Assembly (NCBI GenBank): GCA_039820405.1
Contig: JBCBQC010000134.1
Location: forward strand, 1 to 12,521
Direction: 5' to 3'
DNA from: CALLVY01 sp937899855
GTDB lineage: Bacteria; Bacteroidota; Bacteroidia; Chitinophagales; Saprospiraceae
Length of the DNA: 12,521 nt
In this document: positions 1 through 7,452 of the stretch, in pieces
How the letters are laid out: every line of letters starts with the position of its first letter
Numbering within the stretch: position 1 is the stretch's first letter
Position numbers and translations under genes: made by a program
The notes under the pieces: model-generated
Told to the model about the DNA's origin: nothing
Databases searched by the model: none
The model's input: the letters and a program-made list of their open reading frames with translations, nothing else

Positions 1-176
1 TAACGCAGAATGTTAGTACTCGTATTGGGGCGGTAGTCATCCGCTACAAATTGGGTACCATCGTCCAGGGCCCACACTGGCCGTTGTTGGGACATTTGGG
101 CCCAGCTTTCGGTCAGTGCTCCTAGCGACAGCCCTAGGCAGAGCAAATAGGAAAGGACGATTTTGTGATTTGACAT
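1..176 (-). CDS. Secreted protein, N-terminal part only (runs off left edge)
   Basis: An ATG at 176 opens a frame that stays open for 58 codons to the window edge. The product begins MSNHKIVLSYLLCLG and has a clear signal peptide: a short basic start, a hydrophobic core at about residues 6-20, and a likely cleavage after the Ala of the S-W-A-Q stretch near residue 26. The visible mature part is polar, with W-A-L-D-D-G-T-Q near residues 35-42, and is not recognised. It starts 47 bases after the stop of the upstream 175-residue secreted protein on the same strand, so it is probably the fourth gene of the operon headed by the giant YD-repeat protein. The bases before the ATG are A/G-rich (AAAGAAAAGATC) without a true Shine-Dalgarno, as is usual in Bacteroidota. 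An overlapping open frame from 345 to 37 lacks a signal peptide and looks like a shadow. Confidence 0.75.
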   Translation of the reverse strand, partial: MSNHKIVLSYLLCLGLSLGALTESWAQMSQQRPVWALDDGTQFVADDYRPNTSTNILR

Positions 177-223
177 GATCTTTTCTTTCGTAAAAACTGG
201 ATTCCAGTGCTGTCCCAAACCGC

Positions 224-751
224 TCAAAACGGGGTGTATTGTTTCCGTTGGGAGCGTTGGCCAAAACGATCTTCCAAGACGACTTCGGCGTAAAGTCGGG
301 CAATTCCCTGGCGCTCCCCACAATTGATTTGGAGGTGTTTTCCATCGCGAATCACCTCGTAACCCGGGGTCGACTCGGGCTGATCGAGTTGGTACGTCTT
401 TTCCAAGACATCGCTGGCTCCCGGGCTATTGCCAATTTTGACGTGTACGGCCCGGAGCGGTTCAGCTCCCGAAAAGAGTTGCATCACGAGTTGAAGCTTT
501 ACCAGTTGTCTCTCCATCTCGGGGGTCCAGGGAGAGAATTCCGAATCGCCATCCTCTCCCTTCAGCTCTGGCTCCGGTGGAGCGACATCATCGTGCTCAA
601 AAAATAGCGTGAGCGAAGCGGGGGGTAAAAGGGGGCTAATATCGGTTGGAACCACGGCGGTTCCCTCCTGCTGAGCCCAAAGCGGTGAGGCCAGGAACAG
701 GAGCACTAGCCCCCCCCAAAAAACTAGGATGTGTTTTCTTGATTGCTGCAT
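224..751 (-). CDS. Small secreted protein, tandem paralog B of the YD-protein operon
   Basis: This is a 175-residue exported protein of unknown function. Residues 1-26 form a signal peptide (basic start, hydrophobic core, then S-P-L-W-A-Q with cleavage likely after the Ala). An acidic, proline-rich linker spans about 53-75. The C-terminal half, about 84-173, aligns with the neighbour at 779-1306. Shared marks are L-F-S at 92-94, the block HVKIGNSPGASDV from 103, R-D-G-K at 135-138, and Y-A-E-V-V-L-E followed by G-Q-R-S at 154-167. Alternating hydrophobic and polar residues suggest a small beta-sandwich; that fold is an inference. The gene starts 27 bases after its paralog and 47 bases before the next secreted protein. 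Codons 10-14, inside the signal peptide, consist of a run of six T followed by eight G, a possible slippage site. The domain resembles no enzyme I know, and a binding or structural role with the giant protein is only a guess from position. Confidence 0.85.
   Translation of the reverse strand: MQQSRKHILVFWGGLVLLFLASPLWAQQEGTAVVPTDISPLLPPASLTLFFEHDDVAPPEPELKGEDGDSEFSPWTPEMERQLVKLQLVMQLFSGAEPLRAVHVKIGNSPGASDVLEKTYQLDQPESTPGYEVIRDGKHLQINCGERQGIARLYAEVVLEDRFGQRSQRKQYTPF
710..723 (-). repeat. Homopolymer pair T6-G8 inside a signal-peptide coding region
   Basis: On the coding strand, six T (723 to 718) are followed by eight G (717 to 710), spelling Val-Phe-Trp-Gly-Gly in the signal peptide of the small secreted protein that starts at 751. 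Gain or loss of one G would frameshift the gene after about 13 codons. This is seen directly; whether it varies in the population is unknown. Confidence 0.8.
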
Positions 752-778
752 CTTAATCTTGATTAGCCACTTATTAAC

Positions 779-1306
779 TTATTGTTGCGGTCCGACGTAA
801 CGGGCTTCCGAGCGCTGGCCATCCGCCGCCTCCAACACCACCTGTGCGTAGTAGCCGGACGGGACTCGGACCTGCCCCATACCCAGGACGATGGTCTTTC
901 CATCGCGGGCGTAGCTAAAGGTTGCCCCTTCCCCCGTCAATTCGTCAAAATTAAACTGATGACTGGCCACGTCCGCACCGCCCGGGCTCGTACCAATGTT
1001 GACGTGGATCTTGGCCACATTAACCGTAGAAAACAGGTGCAGTAAGACTCGGAGCCGGTAGGTCTGATCCACCGAGCCGTCGGCCATCAATTCGTCCGTG
1101 ACTTGTTGTTCGTCAAACTTATCCATTTCGGACGCTTCGATCTCGTACAAGAGACTGACTTGCTTGGCCGGCAAGAGGCGGGCAGGAGCAGCGTCGACGG
1201 CGAGCGCCTCCGGGCTGGGGGCCTCCACCCGAGGAACCGCTTGGGCAAGCAACAAGCCGGGCAGCAGGAGCAAAGCCGAGAGGACAAAAAACTGGAAGTA
1301 TTTCAT
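779..1306 (-). CDS. Small secreted protein, tandem paralog A of the YD-protein operon
   Basis: This is a 175-residue exported protein of unknown function. The signal peptide covers about residues 1-22 (MKYFQFFVLSALLLLPGLLLA, cleavage near A-Q-A). A low-complexity Ala/Pro-rich linker follows to about residue 47. The conserved region, about 84-170, carries L-F-S at 91-93, HVNIGTSPGGADV from 101, R-D-G-K at 134-137, and Y-A-Q-V-V-L-E with G-Q-R-S at 153-166. All of these recur at the same places in the next gene (224-751), so the two arose by tandem duplication. The start is 18 bases after the stop of the giant YD-repeat protein, which strongly implies co-transcription and perhaps a joint role outside the cytoplasm. 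The family is not one I can name. Predicted strands suggest an Ig- or fibronectin-like beta-sandwich, which is an inference. Confidence 0.87.
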   Translation of the reverse strand: MKYFQFFVLSALLLLPGLLLAQAVPRVEAPSPEALAVDAAPARLLPAKQVSLLYEIEASEMDKFDEQQVTDELMADGSVDQTYRLRVLLHLFSTVNVAKIHVNIGTSPGGADVASHQFNFDELTGEGATFSYARDGKTIVLGMGQVRVPSGYYAQVVLEAADGQRSEARYVGPQQ

Positions 1307-1324
1307 GACTGGTTGTTTTTTTAA

Positions 1325-4300
1325 TTAAAAGGGACGCTTATAGTGGTACTCGCTTTCCGAAACCAAGCGCTTACCCGTAGGGTTGTCCGTGGTCTCGCGG
1401 TACACGCGGGTCAAGCGGCCCGCCTGGTCGTACTCGTACTGCGTATACAGGTGCTCCTGATCCAGTACGTAGGTCACGCGATCGGTCTTTTGATCGTAGA
1501 CGTAACTGGTGACGGCAGCTTCCACCGGTGCAAAGCGGAAATCATCGAAGTAGGTATTCCCCGCAATGCTGGGGACCCAGGTTCCAATATCAATCTTGAT
1601 ACAGTTGGCCAGGCTGGATAGGGTCAGGTCGATGGGTAGGCGAATCATGTACCATTCGCCAGCCTTGATCGTAGTGGCATCGCTGATTTTCGCCCCCTGC
1701 CACAGCAGGCTATTATTGTTGAAGTCCTTATAATTACAATACAGGTAATTGAAGCCCGTCGAGATGTTGTCCTCGTGAATCCAAACGCGAGCTTCGTACT
1801 TTTGACGCGCAATTTGATTGCCGATGGGGGTGTCAAAGTACGGACCCACGTAGATCTGATAGTTCATCCCGTACCGGGTACTTGCGTTGAGGCGAACGGA
1901 GTACTCCCCCGTATGGGCCCGGGTGTTGTCCAGCGCACTGGCACTGGGGCCCCGGACCTCACCACCGAAGTAGTTGACCGATCCCATATGGTCTTCCGCT
2001 CCCGAGTAAGCAAATTCTACGTAGCGAGCCGGCGTAGCCGTGATGATGGGCAGGGTCTGGTCGTACCCCATCTTGACCGATGCGTATACGTCGTCGATGC
2101 CCCGCTCTTCGAGCGCTTTGGAGTAGCGGTCATAACGCATGATCTCTCCGGTGCGCAACCAGGGAATGGCCTGGCTAGAGGGATTGGCCCAGTTGAAATC
2201 GGAGGAGCCACTCGGGTTCCAATTCTTAAAGGTACCATCGGGATTGGTTTCGTCTTTGAAGACGTAGGTCTTGTGCTTCCGCCAGGCGCGACGGGTATCT
2301 ACGCTGGTACCGTCGAGGTATTCGCCATTGCTTTGCAATTCGCGGTATTTCCAATCTTCATTCCAGGTGGTGACCGAGGCGGCCAGCGGATTGCCCAGGG
2401 TCGTACCACTGCCGTTCGAGCGATAGGTATAGGAAGCGGTCTTCTGAGTCAACATGTGATCGAAGTTGGAGACGCTCTTGAGTCCCATCCCTGGATACTT
2501 GAGGTAAGCCGGTACCGTTCGCGTCAGATAGTGTAAGCCGTAGCCATCCTCTTTTTCCACTTCGATGATTTCGCCCGAGTAGAAGTCGTACTTCCGATTG
2601 TAGCTCGTCAGGGAAATGCCATCATTGAATTCTACGGTACTCTTGAGGATGGAGGGATACTCGATGCGCTTACTCATCACCGACCAGCCCAGGTTACTGA
2701 AGCTGCCTCCGTAGGTAAAGCGAATTTCGTTGAAGGCCTGTTCGATCACCCCTTGACTATCGTAATCGTTTTCGTACTCCGTAGAACTGGTTACCAAATT
2801 CTCATCGACGTAATTATTGGTCGTCTTGTAGATCAACTGATTTTCGCTGTTATAATGCTCCATACTGACCAGATTGCCTACCTGCGCCGTTTTGTCGTGC
2901 AGGGTGACGGCCCGCGACTTCATTCCCGAGCTGCGATTGGTCGTCGTGGTAGCAACGTATTTCACCATATTGGAGTCAAATACGCGGAATTGGTAGCGCC
3001 GTTTGCCAGGAATGGTCGTTCCGTTGACCGATTCGGAAACCTCCGCCACCTCGTACATCGTTCCGGGGGCGGGTACCTCCCGGGCAATGGAGAAGAGGTC
3101 TTCAAAGAGGTTGCCCACGTACTGATCGCGGTACCAGTCGTACTGACAGGGCGTACCGTAACCATTGAAGGTGTAAGCCGCCTTTTGATCGTCGAAGCCG
3201 ACGGGTTCGTAGGTGGTGGTACCATTGCTGTAGTTGTAGTGGGTGGTTCGCTCATCCCCATCACTCTGCTCAATGGTAATGGCGTCAACTTGTACCCCAT
3301 CACCGATCACCATCTCCCCATTGTTGCTACTCTCCACGTGTCCGAACTCCCCGATGTAGACGTAGATATTCTGACCAGTTTGCAAGCTGACGTTCGACAC
3401 ACAAGTATGCTCGGGCGTTGGATCAAACTGTACCTCCAGATCGATGGTGTTGGAATTGATCGCCGTAACTCGGGCCGTCCGCTTCTCGATCGACCAGTTG
3501 TTGTTGAAGGTCGTACCCGAGAAATTGGCATCGGTAGAGTAGGTCGCTGGATACATAATTCCGACGTATTCGTTGACCGAGAAGGCTTCGTTGAGGTTAA
3601 AGTTGTCCAGGAATTCGACCTCACAGTCAAAGCCACTGCCGTAGGTAGTCTGGATGTTCCAATTTGGCGCGTCGATGGACTTGATGTTGTAGACATCCTT
3701 ATCGTACTTCAGGACATTGTTGGAAATTTCTTTGTGGCCGTAGTCAACCTTGATTTTAGCTCCCAGGCTCGTTTCAACTTCCCGCATCGACCAGACGTCG
3801 ACGTGGTCGGCCGAGTCATCGCTGGGAGCACGCGCTTTACTGGTGTTGTTGGTACCAGCACTGCCTTCAAAGTCAGACTTGTAGTAGCCCCAGTAATCGT
3901 ACTTGGCATCGGTAAAGGGCGGGTTTTTGGTCTTTACCAAACCCGAGCCGGTAACGAAGCTCGGGGGCGTATTGGGTCCGAGTAATTCGTAGGCGAAGGT
4001 CTCGCTGCCAAACTGTGCGACGATCCGTTGCTTGACGCGGAAGTAGTAGGTCGTTCCATTGTAGGTAGCCTTGACGATGGACCCTGGGAACAAGCCAGCA
4101 TTACCAAAAATTTTGAGCCCGAGATTATCGATCTGCCAGTTGCGGGGTCCCACCGCGGGGATGTCATAAACAAAATTGAGCGGTGGCATGACCGTGGTGT
4201 TGGCTTGGCCCTTGAAGGTAACGGAGTTGAGGGTCAACTTACCCGTTTTGTTGCTGGGGATCGAGGGATTATCTTGGTATACCCCGGAGTTGGCGAAGCT

Positions 4301-6799
4301 GTTGGGGGTGTGGGGCGAGAGCGAGTAATCCGTATTGAGTTGGATGCGGCGGATGGCCTTGGCCACCAGGCTGCTATTCGCCGTCATGTCATCCGCGTCG
4401 ATCACCAGTTCTTCGTTGTGGTACTTCGTCTCCCAAAAGTTACCCGCCAGGTAATTGTAGGAGCAGCCTGGACTCAGGCAACCGCTCAAGCCGTCGAAGT
4501 CGTGGGAGTAAGTTTGGGAATAGGTTTCGGGACCATCGCTGCGGAGGGTATTGAGCCCGGAGTTGGTCCCGTTAAAATCCGAATTCTTAAAGAGCAGGAT
4601 TTCATTGAGCTTCATCACGCTAGTGACGGTTGTCTCGACGTAGTAGCGTTGGATACACAGCTCGGTGTAATTGCCACAGTTTTCGAGGACGGCATATTCC
4701 AAATCGGTTTCCTCACCGTAGTCAAAACCACCCAGCGCACAGTGCGATACCCCTTTTCCATCGTTGCGAATTTCTTTGACAAAAAGCGCCGTGTGGCTCC
4801 GAGTTTTGATGGCGTCCAGGTAGTAGATTTGCTTGTGGCCACTGGAGAAGGTCTTTACGTTATCGTAGATGTCGCGGGTTTCCCCGACACTGGGAGTCCG
4901 CCATTGGTAATCATCCGTCCACTTGCCGTATTCAAAAGATACCCAGTAGCCCCAGTCGTTGTCGTCGACGATGCCATTGGCGGCTTCACCGTCTCCCCCA
5001 GCTCCCCGGTCTTGATAATCCGGCCCGGTGATGGCCGTCAGCAGCCAGGTGTAGGCGTAGGGATGGGGGTTGTCCTGAAGGTTCTGGGAAACGCTACCGT
5101 TGGGATTGGTGCGGACGGACTCGGAGTGCTCGCCGTAGGTATACACCGGAATGGTGTAGTGGTAGGTCATCCCGTTCTCGTTGGTCACCGCGTAAGCACC
5201 GATTTGGTCTTCAATGTTCTCTTCGGTGACGACAAATTCCCGGCGGTCATTGACGGATAATTGCTTGTAATTGGACAAGCCTGGGACACTGTAATTCCCG
5301 CTTATCGCATCGGCGATTTGCGAATTCTTAAAGGTCTCGATGTGCTTAGAGCCCGAGAGGTGGGATTCGGACGCGCTGTACTCAAAGCCCGCGGGGTAAC
5401 CCGAAGGAGCGCTGGCACTGGGATTGGGCGTATTGAAGGTGGAGCTGGAAAACAGGTTGAAGTTGCTGCTAAAGCTAAGGTTCGAGCTGCCGATGCTCCC
5501 CATATCCATGGTGTTGGAAAAATCGTTGAGGAAGCGGAAGTTGGGCGTGCGCTTGATCTTTTCATCGATACCAAAGTTGGTATTGATGGCATCTACTCCA
5601 CCACCGGAGTTTACCTTATTCGAGCGCTTGCGGAAGAGGCTACCGTTCTCAAAAATGTAGGGCTGCATGCTCCCGCTAATGCCCTGGCCCGACACTTGGT
5701 AGGCGTCGTAGCTGGGAAAACTCCCCCCCAACTGCTTGTCGGGGTTGGTGACGCCATTATTGGCTCCGGGCTCAAGCAGGGCGTAAGAATCCATGGATTC
5801 CTGCGTGGGTCCCGAGCTATTGACGGCATTGCTGGTGGGTTCGGACCAGGTGTAGCTATCGCGGGCGTAGAGCGTGCCGTAGGTTTGTACCTGATCTTTT
5901 TCGAGCATCCAGTAGCGGTGGTAGCTGTAGCCTACGTTGAGCCAGATACCGGGCTTGATGGGAATGGGCAAATTAAACCCGCCGGTACTGGTCGAAATCC
6001 TTCCGGCGTTGTTGTTGACTAGGGGAATGCTGTTGCCCGCAATACTGAGCTGGGGCCGCAGACCGCGCGAAGAGAGCGAGGCACCGATGCTTGCCCGCGC
6101 CATACGGGCACTGACGCCAAGCGAGGCGCCGCCCTCAGAGTGAATGGAAGCGCCCACCCCGAGTGTAGCACCCATTTTGGTGGTGTAGCCCAGACCGACG
6201 TTGGCCCCGTAACCGGAGCTTCCGGCGGTTACACCAACCGAGGCACTAAAGGGACTGTCCTTACCACCGATTCCAAAACTGGCGGAAAGACCAACGTCAC
6301 CACCAAAACCCCGGTACGTATCGTGGGAGACGGAAATGTCCAAACCCAAAGAGGCTGCCCCCGAGGGCAGACCCACTGCGACACCAACGGAAAAGGATTG
6401 GTTGACTCCTCCCGACCAGTAATCCGTGACGGAACGGACCACGTTCTTGTGATCGTCCGGCCAGCCATTGACGATCCGGTTGATCGCCCCGGGAGACATG
6501 CTCCAGCCCAGACCAACCCAGGAGGCATCCGTTAGGGGTTTGACGCCACCGTGGTAAGCCAGGGACAGGGGATAGCCCCCTTCCGGCCCGGGAACTTCCA
6601 AGAGCGGCACATTATAAGTGAAGTTACCCGTATTCAAATTGACCATATCGGTCGCATCGACGGGTTCAAAACTGGTCGTCTCGGGAGCCGTGGGCCCCGA
6701 AGTCAAAGCCAGGGCTACACTGGGTAGGATCAGGCTTTGAAGGAAAGTGACGAGGCAAAACATTGCGGCAATCCGAAGGTGTTGCTTTTTGCGAGACAT
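1325..6799 (-). CDS. Giant secreted YD/RHS-like repeat protein without toxin domain
   Basis: An exported protein of about 1824 residues. I chose the ATG at 6799 because it gives a classic signal peptide (M-S-R-K-K start, hydrophobic core to about residue 31, ending V-A-L-A). The longer start at 6871 would place 24 hydrophobic residues before the basic region. Residues 53-88 (V-N-L-N-T-G-N-F-T-Y, then P-G-P-E-G-G-Y-P-L) and 92-110 (A-S-W-V-G-L-G-W-S) are the hallmark N-terminal blocks of Bacteroidota RHS/SpvB-like proteins. Residues 128-276 are very rich in Gly, Ser and Ala with alternating hydrophobics. The long middle is Tyr/Asn-rich with many predicted strands. A carbohydrate-binding-like jelly-roll region lies at about 1605-1758, ending Y-F-D-D-F-R-F-A-P. 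YD-type repeats (Y-V-Y-D, Y-E-Y-D-Q-A-G-R-L) follow at 1766-1800, and the protein ends in E-Y-H-Y-K-R-P-F. The hyperconserved RHS core motif, a C-terminal toxin and an obvious type IX sorting domain are all absent. Two paralogous secreted proteins follow at once. A surface or extracellular adhesin/scaffold role is inferred. Confidence 0.88.
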   Translation of the reverse strand: MSRKKQHLRIAAMFCLVTFLQSLILPSVALALTSGPTAPETTSFEPVDATDMVNLNTGNFTYNVPLLEVPGPEGGYPLSLAYHGGVKPLTDASWVGLGWSMSPGAINRIVNGWPDDHKNVVRSVTDYWSGGVNQSFSVGVAVGLPSGAASLGLDISVSHDTYRGFGGDVGLSASFGIGGKDSPFSASVGVTAGSSGYGANVGLGYTTKMGATLGVGASIHSEGGASLGVSARMARASIGASLSSRGLRPQLSIAGNSIPLVNNNAGRISTSTGGFNLPIPIKPGIWLNVGYSYHRYWMLEKDQVQTYGTLYARDSYTWSEPTSNAVNSSGPTQESMDSYALLEPGANNGVTNPDKQLGGSFPSYDAYQVSGQGISGSMQPYIFENGSLFRKRSNKVNSGGGVDAINTNFGIDEKIKRTPNFRFLNDFSNTMDMGSIGSSNLSFSSNFNLFSSSTFNTPNPSASAPSGYPAGFEYSASESHLSGSKHIETFKNSQIADAISGNYSVPGLSNYKQLSVNDRREFVVTEENIEDQIGAYAVTNENGMTYHYTIPVYTYGEHSESVRTNPNGSVSQNLQDNPHPYAYTWLLTAITGPDYQDRGAGGDGEAANGIVDDNDWGYWVSFEYGKWTDDYQWRTPSVGETRDIYDNVKTFSSGHKQIYYLDAIKTRSHTALFVKEIRNDGKGVSHCALGGFDYGEETDLEYAVLENCGNYTELCIQRYYVETTVTSVMKLNEILLFKNSDFNGTNSGLNTLRSDGPETYSQTYSHDFDGLSGCLSPGCSYNYLAGNFWETKYHNEELVIDADDMTANSSLVAKAIRRIQLNTDYSLSPHTPNSFANSGVYQDNPSIPSNKTGKLTLNSVTFKGQANTTVMPPLNFVYDIPAVGPRNWQIDNLGLKIFGNAGLFPGSIVKATYNGTTYYFRVKQRIVAQFGSETFAYELLGPNTPPSFVTGSGLVKTKNPPFTDAKYDYWGYYKSDFEGSAGTNNTSKARAPSDDSADHVDVWSMREVETSLGAKIKVDYGHKEISNNVLKYDKDVYNIKSIDAPNWNIQTTYGSGFDCEVEFLDNFNLNEAFSVNEYVGIMYPATYSTDANFSGTTFNNNWSIEKRTARVTAINSNTIDLEVQFDPTPEHTCVSNVSLQTGQNIYVYIGEFGHVESSNNGEMVIGDGVQVDAITIEQSDGDERTTHYNYSNGTTTYEPVGFDDQKAAYTFNGYGTPCQYDWYRDQYVGNLFEDLFSIAREVPAPGTMYEVAEVSESVNGTTIPGKRRYQFRVFDSNMVKYVATTTTNRSSGMKSRAVTLHDKTAQVGNLVSMEHYNSENQLIYKTTNNYVDENLVTSSTEYENDYDSQGVIEQAFNEIRFTYGGSFSNLGWSVMSKRIEYPSILKSTVEFNDGISLTSYNRKYDFYSGEIIEVEKEDGYGLHYLTRTVPAYLKYPGMGLKSVSNFDHMLTQKTASYTYRSNGSGTTLGNPLAASVTTWNEDWKYRELQSNGEYLDGTSVDTRRAWRKHKTYVFKDETNPDGTFKNWNPSGSSDFNWANPSSQAIPWLRTGEIMRYDRYSKALEERGIDDVYASVKMGYDQTLPIITATPARYVEFAYSGAEDHMGSVNYFGGEVRGPSASALDNTRAHTGEYSVRLNASTRYGMNYQIYVGPYFDTPIGNQIARQKYEARVWIHEDNISTGFNYLYCNYKDFNNNSLLWQGAKISDATTIKAGEWYMIRLPIDLTLSSLANCIKIDIGTWVPSIAGNTYFDDFRFAPVEAAVTSYVYDQKTDRVTYVLDQEHLYTQYEYDQAGRLTRVYRETTDNPTGKRLVSESEYHYKRPF

Positions 6800-6989
6800 G
6801 AATGGTAATGTTTTGGTTGACAACATTAATGATTGACATATGATTACTATCCCAAGCAATGGCAATACCATTGTTGGGAAGACTGAAAGCTAAATCGATT
6901 AGCTTGGTGTACACCAGTTTGAAGACCGTCGAGAACCGAATTCCCACAGCCTACCTAGTGGTCCAAGTAGCGGAATTAGTAACTGGGCC

Positions 6990-7012
6990 GATAATCTACA
7001 CAAAGGATTATC
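6990..7012 (-). repeat. Short inverted repeat in the leader of the YD-protein gene
   Basis: GATAATC at 6990-6996 is followed nine bases later by its reverse complement GATTATC at 7006-7012, so RNA from either strand could form a 7-base-pair hairpin. It lacks a U-tract and does not look like a terminator. It lies inside the presumed 5' leader of the giant gene, so a structural or regulatory role is possible but unproven; chance is a real alternative. Confidence 0.35.
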
Positions 7013-7264
7013 CCTACCGAGCCCACAAGGACTCCGTACGATACCACAGCAGATGGCCTATACAAAGGTTAAGATTAAGTAAACTAGTTGTCCGTTGGGA
7101 GAGATACCTAAAGGATACACCTCCTTACTTATTATTTTGAAATAACAGCACTTCAGAGTGAAAGCTAGTGGGAACTAATTTGATTTGAGAAACTAGTTTT
7201 TTGATATAGCTTAATTTAGGTTTTTTGAAGTTGTTTGGTTTGCTACTTTTCAAATCCTACAATG

Positions 7265-7272
7265 CAAATGTA
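7265..7272 (-). promoter_or_regulatory. Candidate Bacteroidota promoter (-7 box) for the YD-protein operon
   Basis: The minus strand reads TACATTTG, an exact match to the Bacteroidota primary-sigma -7 consensus TAnnTTTG. Nineteen bases upstream is GTTTC, a near match to the -33 TTTG element. It sits in AT-rich DNA about 40 bases beyond the preceding terminator, where a new promoter would be expected, but implies a leader of about 460 bases. The short motif could occur by chance. Confidence 0.4.
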
Positions 7273-7314
7273 TTAATTTTTTCATTCAGACGAAACTGTC
7301 CCAAACTTTTTCGG

Positions 7315-7357
7315 AAAAAAAAATTGATTTGGTTAAACAATTGACCAAATCAATTTT
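7315..7357 (-). terminator. Intrinsic terminator of the ompH-lipoprotein operon
   Basis: A perfect 14-base inverted repeat (7320-7333 with 7344-7357) encloses ten bases. Three more pairs, one of them a U-G wobble, can close it to a four-base loop. On the minus strand the stem runs directly into nine consecutive T (7323 to 7315), the U-tract expected of a rho-independent terminator. It lies about 95 bases after the lipoprotein stop at 7453 and before the leader of the giant gene, so it separates two transcription units. The stem is AT-rich but long. Confidence 0.85.
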
Positions 7358-7452
7358 AAACGCGCTCCTACACACGAAATAATTTTTTTCAACGTAAGCT
7401 GTTTTCCCCCGACGCATTACGTCCCGGTTGGATTTACGGAGCACTACGCCAC

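Larger units (their letters stand above)
6800..7452. other. Intergenic region of about 650 bases: terminator, candidate promoter, long leader
   Basis: No convincing gene lies here. In the direction of minus-strand transcription it holds about 95 plain bases after the lipoprotein stop, the hairpin terminator, an AT-rich stretch with a candidate TAnnTTTG promoter, and then about 460 bases leading to the giant YD-protein start. The part at 6890-7130 is less AT-rich than 7130-7400 and contains a small inverted repeat at 6990-7012. It could be untranslated leader RNA or decayed coding sequence. Open frames inside it (for example plus strand 6859-7140) have no recognisable protein features. Confidence 0.6.

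Noticed and set aside
2753..5260. Two plus-strand open frames (2753-3985 and 4028-5260), each of 410 codons, opposite the giant YD gene
   Set aside because: The equal length is a coincidence. Both are rich in Val, Ile, Gly and Arg, have no signal, domain or start context, and are antisense to strongly supported coding sequence.
1325..6799. Polymorphic RHS toxin with immunity gene
   Set aside because: No RHS core motif, no divergent C-terminal toxin domain and no small cytosolic immunity gene are seen. The genes after it encode secreted proteins.
6800..6871. Longer start (6871) for the giant YD protein
   Set aside because: The extra 24 residues are hydrophobic and precede the basic start of a normal signal peptide. 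The start at 6799 gives a standard signal peptide.
7118..7126. Perfect Shine-Dalgarno-like AAGGAGGTG on the minus strand
   Set aside because: No start codon lies at a suitable distance and the frames behind it close quickly. Bacteroidota rarely use this signal, so it is probably chance.
6859..7140. Plus-strand open frame of 93 codons in the large intergenic region
   Set aside because: It has no recognisable motif, signal or start context and overlaps the leader of the giant gene; it looks like a chance frame.
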